Below are positions 19,001 through 25,594 of a stretch of DNA of 64,000 bases, in pieces; the stretch's first letter is position 1, and each line of letters opens with the position of its first letter. Below the pieces are notes generated by a model. That model was given only the letters and a program-made list of their open reading frames with translations. It had not been told where the DNA came from and ran no database searches. A program made the translations under genes and the position numbers. The DNA comes from Belliella buryatensis (GTDB taxonomy: Bacteria; Bacteroidota; Bacteroidia; Cytophagales; Cyclobacteriaceae): contig NZ_FZOK01000002.1 in the NCBI RefSeq assembly GCF_900188245.1, positions 124,001-188,000 on the forward strand, written 5' to 3'.

Positions 19001-20297
19001 TGATGCTAAGAAATTAGAGAAAATATGGAAGGATTGGGAAGCATTTGCCTCCTATGCCTTCAATAAGTCCCATTCTACCTGCTATGCTTGGATTGCCTAT
19101 CAGACAGCTTACCTCAAGGCACATTACCCAGCAGAATATATGGCATCCGTGTTGAGTAATAATATGAATGATATCACACAGGTGACATTCTTCATGGAAG
19201 AATGTAAACGAATGGGAATTCCTGTTTTGGGACCAGATGTGAATGAATCCAAGAATGGTTTTACAGTAAATCAAGAAGGGCAGATCCGATTTGGGATGGC
19301 TGCCATCAAGGGAGTAGGGAGTGCAGCAGTAGATGCCATCGTAGAAGAGCGAGAGAAGAGCGGGAAGTTCCCCAACATCTTTGAGTTTTGTAAAAGAGTC
19401 AGTGCAAAGGCACTCAATAAGAAAACGTTAGAATCTTTGGCCATGGCAGGGGGCTTTGACTGCTTCCCTCAGCATCATAGACGCCAATACCTAGAAGCAG
19501 CCGATGGGGATCATAATCTATTGGAAAAGGCAGTGAAATATGCTCAAAAAGTACAGCAGGAAGCTGATAGTTCGCAGGTAAGCCTCTTTGGTGGAAGTGG
19601 AGGAATGGAAGTGCCGCTCCCTACTATAGCACCCATCGAACCTTTCAGTCAGTTGCAGGCTCTGAATATTGAGAAGGATGTTGTAGGGCTTTATATATCA
19701 GGTCATCCATTGGATCAATTCAGGGTTGAGATGGAATCATTTACCAACACGCCCATGACTGATTTCAACAACATAGATGTGCTCAAGACCAAGGGCGATA
19801 TCAAAGCGGCAGGAATGGTGACCTCCTTTGCACATAGAACCACAAAAACTGGAAAACCCTTTGGAACGCTGACCATAGAAGATTACCATGGTGGACATAC
19901 TTTCTTCATCTTTGGCGAAGATTATATCAAATTCAAGGAATACTTCATGACAGGCTGGTTCCTTTACCTCACGGGCTCAGTGCATCCCAACAAGTGGAAG
20001 GAAGGAGAATCTGAATTCAAGATCAACAACATGTCCCTGCTCAGTGAAGTGAGAGGAAAAATGGTAAAAGGCTTGAGGGTCAACATTGACCTGGATGACC
20101 TTACATTGGACTTGATGGAGAAGTTGGAGAAAATTACAGAGCGGTACAAGGGCGATGCAAAGCTCTATATCAATATCATCGATAGAAAGGAAAATATCAC
20201 CCTCGACCTGATGTCAAAAAAGTATCAAGTAGACCCATCCAATGAAATGATTCAGGAGCTGGGGCAATTGCCAGAGGTGGTGTATCAGATAGTTTAA
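16008..20297 (+). CDS. dnaE: DNA polymerase III subunit alpha with fused N-terminal 3'-5' exonuclease
   Basis: This is the replicative polymerase. The 1429-residue protein begins with a DnaQ-like proofreading domain: DTETTG with the metal ligands Asp6 and Glu8, HNIGFD near residue 100 and HDAAYDVDAT near 168. A PHP domain starts about residue 245 (FSHLHVHTQYS, later AMTDHGNM). The C-family polymerase core follows, with VGPGRGSAAGSAVAY about 614 and the catalytic LPDIDIDFDD about 655, then helix-hairpin-helix and an OB fold at about 1262 (KAAGMVTSFAHRTTKTG). The ATG at 16008 puts DTETTG at the normal distance from the N-terminus; the longer TTG-started frame adds an unlikely extension. Fusion of exonuclease to DnaE is known in Bacteroidota and explains proofreading without a separate DnaQ. 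Confidence 0.95.
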   Translation: MYIIFDTETTGLPRSYDAPMAADDNWPRLVQLAWQLHDAKGKLISNNNFIVKPEGFTIPYNAEKVHGISTDRALKEGHDLSEVLEIFDQDVAKAQYLVGHNIGFDINVVGSEFLRKAVPMQLPEKKELDTKDISTEFCALPGGRGGKFKWPTLTELHQKLFGVGFEDAHDAAYDVDATAKCFFGLITAGVQSTEGGIAVQEVIYEAPRLEEANFAAATKDDNKEAAKDVLRAAGRADISDLKDVPFSHLHVHTQYSILQATSEIPAMIARAKEYNMPAIAMTDHGNMMAAFHFVREALAKEIKPIVGCEFYLARDRRNKSQKDDGFQTVLLAKNKAGYHNLAKLASYANIQGFYYVPRIDKELLVQYKSDIIATTGGLWGEIPFLILNVGETQAEEAFVWWKEQFGEDFYVELNRHGVPEEEKVNEVLLQFAHKYGVKYFAANNTYYNTKNDAKAHDILLCVKDGELVEKPKKYIGKRGREFRYGFPNDEFYIKSPEEMKKLFADLPEAISCTNEIVEKIESYKLAREVLLPKFDIPAEFIDPQDELDGGKRGENAYLKHLTYEGAKRRYPVITDEIKERLDFELKTIEMTGYPGYFLIVQDFIAAARNLGVSVGPGRGSAAGSAVAYCTGITNVDPIAYDLLFERFLNPDRVSLPDIDIDFDDEGRQLVIDYVINKYGSNQVAQIITYGTMAAKSAIRDTARVLNLPLSDADRLAKLVPDIKLKALFDLSKDRAKLSDKLKGNSEDIGKADELIRISKGSDESSKTINQAKVLEGSVRNTGIHACGVIITPDDITNFVPVALAKDSDMVCTQFDNSVVESAGLLKMDFLGLKTLTLIKDAVKIVKERHGITLDPDTFPIDDVKTYELFQRGETVGIFQYESPGMQKYMRELKPSVFADLIAMNALYRPGPLEYIPSFIKRKHGVEPITYDLDDMQEYLEETYGITVYQEQVMLLSQKLAGFTKGEADVLRKAMGKKQRDVLDKMKPKFVEQASSKGHDAKKLEKIWKDWEAFASYAFNKSHSTCYAWIAYQTAYLKAHYPAEYMASVLSNNMNDITQVTFFMEECKRMGIPVLGPDVNESKNGFTVNQEGQIRFGMAAIKGVGSAAVDAIVEEREKSGKFPNIFEFCKRVSAKALNKKTLESLAMAGGFDCFPQHHRRQYLEAADGDHNLLEKAVKYAQKVQQEADSSQVSLFGGSGGMEVPLPTIAPIEPFSQLQALNIEKDVVGLYISGHPLDQFRVEMESFTNTPMTDFNNIDVLKTKGDIKAAGMVTSFAHRTTKTGKPFGTLTIEDYHGGHTFFIFGEDYIKFKEYFMTGWFLYLTGSVHPNKWKEGESEFKINNMSLLSEVRGKMVKGLRVNIDLDDLTLDLMEKLEKITERYKGDAKLYINIIDRKENITLDLMSKKYQVDPSNEMIQELGQLPEVVYQIV

Positions 20298-20422
20298 GTG
20301 TTGATGTTTAGTTGATTAACAGATTAATCGATTAGGGAGAGCTAGCGTTTTGACATTGTAGTTCTATGAAGCGTCGCTAAGACTTCAAAGAAGCAAGAAG
20401 ATCACAAAATAATCCAATAGTG

Positions 20423-20457
20423 CTCTTCGTGCCTCCTTAGTGTTCCTTGTGTTCCCA
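20423..20457. repeat. Relic of the dispersed CTTCGTG..CCTTGTG intergenic element
   Basis: The stretch CTTCGTGCCTCCTTAGTG plus TTCCTTGTGTTCCC has the internal near-repetition of the dispersed CTTCGTGTC/CTTTGTGTC type element I recognise from many bacterial intergenic regions. It lies between dnaE and trxA and has no coding potential. Confidence 0.45.
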
Positions 20458-20511
20458 ACCAAATAAACCCTAAACTTCAATAACCCCTAATTCTTCCCTT
20501 GAATGAACTTA

Positions 20512-20543
20512 TTGGAGTAGAATTGAATTTAGTAGTATATTCG
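20512..20543 (+). promoter_or_regulatory. Putative trxA promoter
   Basis: TTG at 20512-20514 and TATATTCG at 20536-20543 match the Bacteroidota -33/-7 pattern (TTG, about 21 bp, TAnnTTTG) with one mismatch. The transcript would start about 25 bp before the trxA ATG. Confidence 0.45.
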
Positions 20544-20574
20544 GCATTCGAAAAACATAAAACAGACATATAAA

Positions 20575-20895
20575 ATGGCAAAAGCAATTGAAATTACTGA
20601 TTCTAACTTTGAAGAAATCATGAAATCTGAGCAGCCTATCCTAGTGGATTTTTGGGCTGAGTGGTGTGGACCTTGTAAAATGATCGGCCCGGTAGTGGAA
20701 GAGCTAGCAGGTGATTACGAAGGTAAGGCTGTAGTTGGTAAAGTAGATGTAGACTCAAACCCCGCGGTAGCAGCTCAGTTTGGAATCAGAAGCATCCCAA
20801 CCCTTTTGTTTTTCAAAGGTGGTCAGATTGTAGACAAGCAAGTAGGAGCAGTTCCAAAAGCTGTCCTGGCTCAAAAACTTGACGCGCAACTGTAA
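20575..20895 (+). CDS. trxA: Thioredoxin
   Basis: Thioredoxin is the cytoplasmic dithiol reductase for ribonucleotide reductase, methionine sulfoxide reductase and peroxiredoxins. The 106-residue protein has the active site [11 protein letters not shown] and the cis-proline loop RSIPTLLFF, both canonical, and no signal peptide. It is monocistronic between its own likely promoter and a strong terminator. Length and motifs are those of classical TrxA. Confidence 0.96.
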   Translation: MAKAIEITDSNFEEIMKSEQPILVDFWAEWCGPCKMIGPVVEELAGDYEGKAVVGKVDVDSNPAVAAQFGIRSIPTLLFFKGGQIVDKQVGAVPKAVLAQKLDAQL

Positions 20896-20920
20896 TTCTA
20901 ATTTACAAAAGCATAAAAAA

Positions 20921-20949
20921 ACCGTTAGCTGGACGCTAGCGGTTTTTTT
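20921..20949 (+). terminator. Rho-independent terminator of trxA
   Basis: ACCGTTAGC (20921-20929) pairs with GCTAGCGGT (20935-20943) with one G-T pair, followed by seven T and preceded by seven A, so it may work from both sides. Confidence 0.9.
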
Positions 20950-21152
20950 ATGTGATTTGCTTTCTTAGAATCGGGCAATATTCTTGGTATCAATAATTAA
21001 TCTATATGATTATCCACTTTCTTACCAGTGGAACATCAAGGTGTTATAAACCTCTGATTTCAAGCCAATATCAATGAGTATCCAATATCTATTAGTATCG
21101 GATTCATCTAGACTCTTATTTTTGGTTAGGAGAATAATTGCGGATATGCATA

Positions 21153-21716
21153 TTAATCTACTTTGCTCAAGTTTGATACTCCGCCTGATACTATAAATTT
21201 CATCACGTCGGAGCTGCTTACATTTTTGAGTATGCGGACATTTTGCTTAGGTACCAAGTAGAGGTTGCCAGAGAAATTGTAGCTATGTGGGAAATAGATG
21301 GCCACAAGCTCGGTTTCCTCCAATACACTGAGGTCGTCTTGCGTGATGAAGCCCATTCTGGACATTCCTTCGGAGAGTTTGACGATTACAGGTGTATTGA
21401 ATTTTTTCTTATCTCCCACAAAAGCCGACATCAAATCCTTGATACTCGTGTAGAGGATATTGACTAGAGGTATCTTGAATACCCAGCGCTCAAAAAGGTC
21501 AAATAGTGGCTTGGTGATGAATAAGCTGGCCAGATAGCCTACAAAAGTGATGAAGCCCAACATGATCAAAATCCCGAAACCAGGCACAGGGATTGGGATG
21601 ATGCCATCCAAGAAATTCAAAATCAAAATGATCACATAGATGGTCAGCGCGATGGGAACCACAAAGAGTAAACCTCTTAGAAAAAAAGTAATAACCCGCT
21701 TGTATGTAAATGTCAT
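21153..21716 (-). CDS. DUF502 family membrane protein
   Basis: This 187-residue integral membrane protein belongs to DUF502. Two membrane segments are clear: residues about 9-31 (FFLRGLLFVVPIALTIYVI) and about 47-67 (FGILIMLGFITFVGYLASLF). They are separated by the proline-rich PIPVPGFG. The conserved LVNILYTSIKDLMSAF and the later IYFPHSYNFSGNLYLVP segment are family hallmarks. The soluble C-terminal half is predicted cytoplasmic or periplasmic. Its function is unknown. It is monocistronic on the minus strand, convergent with trxA. Confidence 0.85.
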   Translation of the reverse strand: MTFTYKRVITFFLRGLLFVVPIALTIYVIILILNFLDGIIPIPVPGFGILIMLGFITFVGYLASLFITKPLFDLFERWVFKIPLVNILYTSIKDLMSAFVGDKKKFNTPVIVKLSEGMSRMGFITQDDLSVLEETELVAIYFPHSYNFSGNLYLVPKQNVRILKNVSSSDVMKFIVSGGVSNLSKVD

Positions 21717-21787
21717 GGTCTATAAGTTTTTGTTTTCACCCCAAATCTAGCTAAAGAATTTTTAAAATATTTTAAACTAAAAACTTG

Positions 21788-21809
21788 CTTCTTTCTTTCT
21801 TTCTTTCTT
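21788..21809. repeat. CTTT microsatellite upstream of the secreted-peptide gene
   Basis: About five tandem CTTT units stand in the shared upstream region of the DUF502 gene (-) and the secreted-peptide gene (+). Slippage could alter promoter spacing, but there is no direct evidence of that. Confidence 0.7.
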
Positions 21810-21880
21810 GTTACCAGCTTTATTAGTGGTCAAACTTTTAGAGTCATTTAAATCATATTTTAACCAAAACAAAAATTGTT

Positions 21881-22087
21881 ATGAGAAAGAAATTGTTAAG
21901 TATTTGTTTGTCAGCACTCTTTGTAGTACCATTTATAGTAGTTGCAGAAGAGGAGCCATGTAAAATTATTCCAAAAGCAGGTAAGGTTTATGAAGCTGGA
22001 TTTTGCATTGATACGGTAAATATGTGTTTAGAGCTCCCAGATGGTATATTGTATGGGGATTGTTTCAGAGAAGTAGTTATAGAGTAA
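21881..22087 (+). CDS. Small secreted Cys-rich peptide (module 1)
   Basis: The 68-residue product is not one I can assign to a family. It has a clear Sec signal peptide (MRKKLLSICLSALFVVPFIV, probable cleavage after VVA at residue 22), leaving a mature acidic peptide of about 46 residues with four cysteines (27, 42, 49, 61), which would allow two disulfides in the periplasm or outside the cell. It is followed by a perfect 11-bp hairpin and then a lipoprotein gene, the same order as at 43357-44789. The size, export signal and lipoprotein partner resemble the NVEALA-type small proteins of Bacteroidota that lie beside propeller lipoproteins, although the NVEALA motif itself is not present here. 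Function unknown. Confidence 0.75.
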   Translation: MRKKLLSICLSALFVVPFIVVAEEEPCKIIPKAGKVYEAGFCIDTVNMCLELPDGILYGDCFREVVIE

Positions 22088-22105
22088 GTTTAGAATAGTA
22101 TGTTT

Positions 22106-22131
22106 ACCCAGAGTTTTCCTAAACTCTGGGT
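22106..22131 (+). terminator. Perfect intercistronic hairpin between peptide and lipoprotein genes
   Basis: ACCCAGAGTTT (22106-22116) and AAACTCTGGGT (22121-22131) pair perfectly around TCCT, followed by TTATT. It could be a partial terminator or an mRNA 3'-end stabiliser for the peptide message. The lipoprotein gene starts 19 bp after it. Confidence 0.7.
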
Positions 22132-22149
22132 TTATTAAAGATTTGAAAT

Positions 22150-23301
22150 ATGAAAAATGCTTTATGGTTAATTTTTGTTATAGTGATATTTTTTTCATGC
22201 AAACAAAGCCAAAATTCGGAATCTGGAGTAGTTAATGCCATTTCACTAGTTCCTGTCAAGGAAGTTTCAATAGACTTGGGGAGTACTTTTCCTAAACTTC
22301 ATGGTAACCCAGTATTTCTAAATGATGGAGATCGTCCTTACTTTTTTATTCAAAGTATGAAAGGTATCGGGAAATTTGATCTTAGAAAAGGCGGGGAAGC
22401 TGTGGAAATATTGGAGTTAGGCAATATCAATGGTTATGTGACGCCTTATGAGTCTGGAAATACATTGATCACACCTTTAGAGAACAATAAGTATTTATCG
22501 TATCATAATAATCGAGCGGAACTCTATTTAATAGAGAATAACGAGATCAAATTCAACACTAAAATTTCTAAATATGACGCTGATGCATTTTTCTTGTCAG
22601 CAGGGTATTACAGGCAGATGGACTTTAGCGAGGAGGTGTTCTATGGGTTATTTCAACTTTCCTACATATATGGTAAACCACCATGGAAGTATGAAAGCTT
22701 GACTCAATTAGTGATGTCCTTGGATGTAAATCAGGAGAAAGTAGAAAAGCTATTTCAGTTACCCGAAGCTTACCTGATGAAAAATGTTAATGTTTTAGAT
22801 ATGTTAATTAGTTTTGTAAAGCGCCCTGATACTGGTGAATATCTAATTAATTTCCCAATTACTGATGAAATTTACATCACGAAAGATTTTAGAGAAGTTG
22901 AGCATTTTATCCTTTCACCAAAAAAAGACTTTGTCGACATGTCAAATAGAAAAGGCGAGAGACCAAATGAATGGAAGAAGGAGTATTACACAGGTAACGC
23001 TTTTCAAACCGTCTATTATGATCAATATAGAGAACTGATCATCAGACATTACAGAAAAGCCTTAACCGAAAATGAGTTTGATAGGATTAGCCAAGATTCC
23101 TTTAAAATGCTTGATGAAAAGCATGAGAACAGGCTTTTGTTTTCAGACATGAATGGAAATGTTCTAGCCGACGTTGATGTGTCCGCATTTAATTATTGGT
23201 ACATTCATTTTGCCGAGGAAGGTATGTATATACTCAATGATACCGATATGATAGGAGAGGACAATATGACTTTTACACTTTTTGAGATTAACCTCAATTA
23301 A
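22150..23301 (+). CDS. DUF4221-like lipoprotein (module 1)
   Basis: The 383-residue lipoprotein has lipobox VIFFSCKQ (Cys17) and is therefore anchored in a membrane, probably the outer one. The rest is rich in beta-strand patterns and looks like the DUF4221/propeller-type lipoproteins of Bacteroidota, for example the late segment MLDEKHENRLLFSDMNG with GNVLADVDV. The family call is by general resemblance and is moderate. It follows the secreted peptide and hairpin and has almost the same length as the frame-restored lipoprotein at 43646-44789 (about 380), with which it shares gene order. No enzymatic motif is seen. Function unknown; a peptide-binding or sensing role is speculation. Confidence 0.7.
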   Translation: MKNALWLIFVIVIFFSCKQSQNSESGVVNAISLVPVKEVSIDLGSTFPKLHGNPVFLNDGDRPYFFIQSMKGIGKFDLRKGGEAVEILELGNINGYVTPYESGNTLITPLENNKYLSYHNNRAELYLIENNEIKFNTKISKYDADAFFLSAGYYRQMDFSEEVFYGLFQLSYIYGKPPWKYESLTQLVMSLDVNQEKVEKLFQLPEAYLMKNVNVLDMLISFVKRPDTGEYLINFPITDEIYITKDFREVEHFILSPKKDFVDMSNRKGERPNEWKKEYYTGNAFQTVYYDQYRELIIRHYRKALTENEFDRISQDSFKMLDEKHENRLLFSDMNGNVLADVDVSAFNYWYIHFAEEGMYILNDTDMIGEDNMTFTLFEINLN

Positions 23302-23315
23302 TAAAATCAGACCTT

Positions 23316-23348
23316 TTCTCTGCGTTTCATTGCGCCCTCTGCGGTTTG
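23316..23348. repeat. Relic of the dispersed CTCTGCG..CTCTGCGGTT element
   Basis: TCTCTGCGTTTCATTGCG plus CCCTCTGCGGTTT has the internal repetition of the widespread CTCTGCGTCTCTGCG/CTCTGCGGTT intergenic element. It lies 15 bp after the lipoprotein stop and is non-coding. Confidence 0.5.
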
Positions 23349-23372
23349 ACTAATATTTTGACTGAGTCGCCT

Positions 23373-23395
23373 AAGCGTAGATTGCATCTACGCTT
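23373..23395. terminator. Perfect 10-bp hairpin, possible terminator
   Basis: AAGCGTAGAT and ATCTACGCTT pair perfectly around TGC. There is only a weak T-run (TTTC). Lying between convergent genes, it may end transcription from either side. Confidence 0.45.
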
Positions 23396-23459
23396 TCATA
23401 TCCATGGAATTTACTATTCCGCATTCAACAACGAGAGACCACCTAGTCTAGATATTTGA

Positions 23460-23520
23460 GGTGTAGTTATAAACTACACCCAGTAGTTTATTGGTTACAA
23501 ACAACACCCAGTTGGTTTGT
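23460..23520. repeat. Two adjacent hairpins sharing an ACACCCAGT direct repeat
   Basis: GGTGTAGTT/AACTACACC (23460-23480) is a perfect 9-bp stem. The next hairpin (23497-23520, ACAAACAAC against GTTGGTTTGT, one bulge) follows it, and ACACCCAGT occurs in both. The block ends just beyond the TlpA-like gene (-), so it could also serve as its transcription stop. Confidence 0.5.
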
Positions 23521-23531
23521 TGTGTGTTTTA

Positions 23532-24767
23532 TCAGCCTTCCCCCAAAAGCCCATTCACCAAACTTTCATGTTCTTCAATCCATCGATCATATAATCCTCC
23601 TGTGCCAGGGCCATTGAAGCCGGTGTGGATGTGGCGGACTTTGCCTTTTTTGTCGATATAGATAAGAGTAGGGAAGGCTACTACGCTATTGAGGGCAGGG
23701 AGTGCTTCGGACGCTTTTTCTTTGTTGCTCACTCCAGCGATTAGGAAAGTATAATTTGCTCCTAGTCGCTCAGCAGCATTTTTTACCCGCTTACTTGCAT
23801 AGTCAAAGTCAGGCTTGCTCTCAAAGGCCAAGCCGATGATTTCTATTCCTCGGTCTTTGTTTTGTTCATACCAAGGAGCAAGGTATTTGGTTTCATCCAT
23901 ACAGTTTGGACACCAAGTACCAAATAGTTGTACCAAAACCACTTTGTCTTTGAATTGCTCGTCTTTCATGCTCAACATTTTCCCATCGGTATCTGGAAAG
24001 GAAAATTCCAAAGTTTCATATCCCTCTTTCAAATAGGTCAAGCTTCCAGCATCTGGCAGCTCAAATTCCTCATCTCGGACAGCAATAAATGTCTCTTGAT
24101 ACCTTGGGCCACTTCTAAATCTACCCTGCATTGAACCATCTTCTAGCACATCTCCCTGGAAAAAGAATGCATGACTGCCATCAAAAGCACTCAAGTAAAA
24201 GGTGTCCCCACTGACATTGCCTTCCAGAAATCTGTAATCACCCAAAGCAGTGAGAAAAGTGCCCGTAATGCGATCGCCTGCTTGATCCAATACAGCAATG
24301 GCTTCATATGTTTTGCCTGAGTTGTCCTGAAAGATCGTCTTCCACCTCCCAGAGAAATCAGTACTTGGCGGTTCGCTGGTATTGAATCTTTTGCGTTCTG
24401 ATGACTTGCTTGCAGAAAATGGCATAATATAGTCACTGGCATAATTCCTAATATAGCTTCCTTTTAGTTCACCAGTTTCGGTGATTACCGCCTTGATATC
24501 CGAATCAAAAATGCCCAGTGGTATCCAGACAGAATCCGAGCTCACTTGTATCCCTTCTATTTCTAGGCGTTCCTGAGCGTTGATCAATACTGCTCGCCAC
24601 TTTTCCCCACTTTGGGTCAGCTCTAAGCCAAATGGCAGTACATCGGGAGACATGTCCAGCTCAGCATGCCAAATGCCAGCCAGGTCTGTGGTTGAATCGT
24701 TTTTTGAGGTATTGCATGCCGCTGTGATGATTATAGTGGCAAGGATCAGCAATCGTATATTTTTCAT
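23532..24767 (-). CDS. TlpA-like thioredoxin-fold lipoprotein
   Basis: This is a 411-residue lipoprotein (lipobox ITAACN, Cys18). The first roughly 240 residues are a Bacteroidota-type N-terminal region of beta-strand character, with repeated short blocks such as DLAGIWHAEL and DFSGRWKTIF and GRFRSGPRYQETF. The C-terminal third is a TlpA/AhpC-type thioredoxin domain: FGTWCPNC with the CXXC at residues 286-289 and the cis-proline loop VVAFPTLIYID. Such proteins reduce or exchange thiols on periplasmic partners or act in envelope redox stress. It is monocistronic, facing the lipoprotein of module 1 tail to tail. The partner is not indicated by context. Confidence 0.85.
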   Translation of the reverse strand: MKNIRLLILATIIITAACNTSKNDSTTDLAGIWHAELDMSPDVLPFGLELTQSGEKWRAVLINAQERLEIEGIQVSSDSVWIPLGIFDSDIKAVITETGELKGSYIRNYASDYIMPFSASKSSERKRFNTSEPPSTDFSGRWKTIFQDNSGKTYEAIAVLDQAGDRITGTFLTALGDYRFLEGNVSGDTFYLSAFDGSHAFFFQGDVLEDGSMQGRFRSGPRYQETFIAVRDEEFELPDAGSLTYLKEGYETLEFSFPDTDGKMLSMKDEQFKDKVVLVQLFGTWCPNCMDETKYLAPWYEQNKDRGIEIIGLAFESKPDFDYASKRVKNAAERLGANYTFLIAGVSNKEKASEALPALNSVVAFPTLIYIDKKGKVRHIHTGFNGPGTGGLYDRWIEEHESLVNGLLGEG

Positions 24768-25066
24768 AAGGGTAATTTTCGCGGCACTAAATTAAGTCAT
24801 TAATTACTTTATCCTACTAAGCCTATGGGAAAATTTAACGTCTAATGCTATGGGAAATTCCCCCACTTTTTTCCCAAATCAAATCATACTTTGCCTTAGA
24901 TTCACTTACCTTTGAAAAAAATCCCTTTTAAATGCATTTTTAACCTTTTTTACGTGGATCAATTCACCGTCCTTGTTATTGTCAATACCTTGATCATCAA
25001 GCAAAAAAGTGATGAAATTTTCTCAAAAAAATTGTGATAATTCAAACTTTTAGATACTTTTAAGAA

Positions 25067-25103
25067 AAAGTGGTGAAAAGTGGGGAGAAGTGGTGGGATG
25101 TGT
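25067..25103 (+). promoter_or_regulatory. MraZ-box array (GTGG repeats every 10 bp)
   Basis: GTGG occurs at 25070, 25080 and 25090, and a degenerate GTGT at 25100: exactly 10-bp phasing, in the context AAAGTGGTG, AAAGTGGGG, GAAGTGGTG. MraZ of other bacteria binds tandem GTGG/TGGG-containing repeats with about one-turn spacing in front of its own gene. The array overlaps the expected -33 region of the mraZ promoter, which suggests autorepression. Confidence 0.75.
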
Positions 25104-25115
25104 AAAAGCTTTTAT

Positions 25116-25123
25116 TACTTTTG
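25116..25123 (+). promoter_or_regulatory. -7 box of the mraZ/dcw promoter
   Basis: TACTTTTG matches TAnnTTTG exactly. It lies 13 bp after the MraZ boxes and 28 bp before the mraZ start, giving a short leader. Confidence 0.55.
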
Positions 25124-25150
25124 TATTTATAGAAAACTCAAGTGCAGCAC

Positions 25151-25591
25151 ATGGGAATGTTTAACAGTCGATACGAATGCAAGGTGGACGCCAAGGGTCG
25201 TCTGGCATTGCCTGCCAAAATCAAGGCGGCGATTCCAGAGTCCAATGGTAGCGAGCTGTATTTGCGTTTCGGTGATGACGGCTGTCTAGCATTATATCCA
25301 GAGCAGGAGTTTAAGAAGCTCTTCAATCAGATCAATGGGCTTTCTGATAGAGATCCGATCCACAGAAGGATCAAGAGAAGTTTTTTTGACAGCTTGGTCA
25401 ATGTGGAGCTAGACAATGCGGGAAGATTTTTGATTCCCAAAAATTTCATGGCCTTTGCAGGGATCGATAAGGAAGCTTATGTGATCGGAGTGGGTTCCTA
25501 TGTGGAAATATGGAGCCCAGAAAAATATGAAAAGAATATAGTATCAGATCAGACTGAGTTGTCCGAACTGATGGATAAATACCTCTCTTAA
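25151..25591 (+). CDS. mraZ: Transcriptional regulator MraZ
   Basis: MraZ is the DNA-binding first protein of the dcw cluster, a ring built of tandem AbrB/SpoVT-type folds. Both half-motifs are visible: DAKGRLALPAKI near the N-terminus and DNAGRFLIPKNF about 75 residues later. The product is 146 residues from the ATG at 25151; an ATG at 25157 or the GTG at 25142 are alternatives, and 25151 or 25157 give the usual short lead before the first strand. Phased GTGG boxes just upstream fit autoregulation. rsmH begins 3 bp after the stop. Confidence 0.93.
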   Translation: MGMFNSRYECKVDAKGRLALPAKIKAAIPESNGSELYLRFGDDGCLALYPEQEFKKLFNQINGLSDRDPIHRRIKRSFFDSLVNVELDNAGRFLIPKNFMAFAGIDKEAYVIGVGSYVEIWSPEKYEKNIVSDQTELSELMDKYLS

Positions 25592-25594
25592 GGC

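Larger units (their letters stand above)
24768..25150. other. Intergenic region upstream of the dcw cluster
   Basis: This 383-bp gene-free stretch lies between the divergent TlpA-like gene and mraZ. It contains the perfect CTTGAT-C-ATCAAG palindrome near 24990-25002 and, at its right end, MraZ-box-like repeats and a -7 box (separate entries). Nothing coding was seen. Confidence 0.6.

Noticed and set aside
21243-21467. 74-codon plus frame inside the DUF502 gene
   Set aside because: The minus strand carries the membrane segments and family motifs; the plus frame is a shadow.
25142-25150. GTG start for mraZ
   Set aside because: It would add only MQH before MGMFNSRYE; the ATG at 25151 or 25157 fits the family better, although the GTG cannot be excluded.
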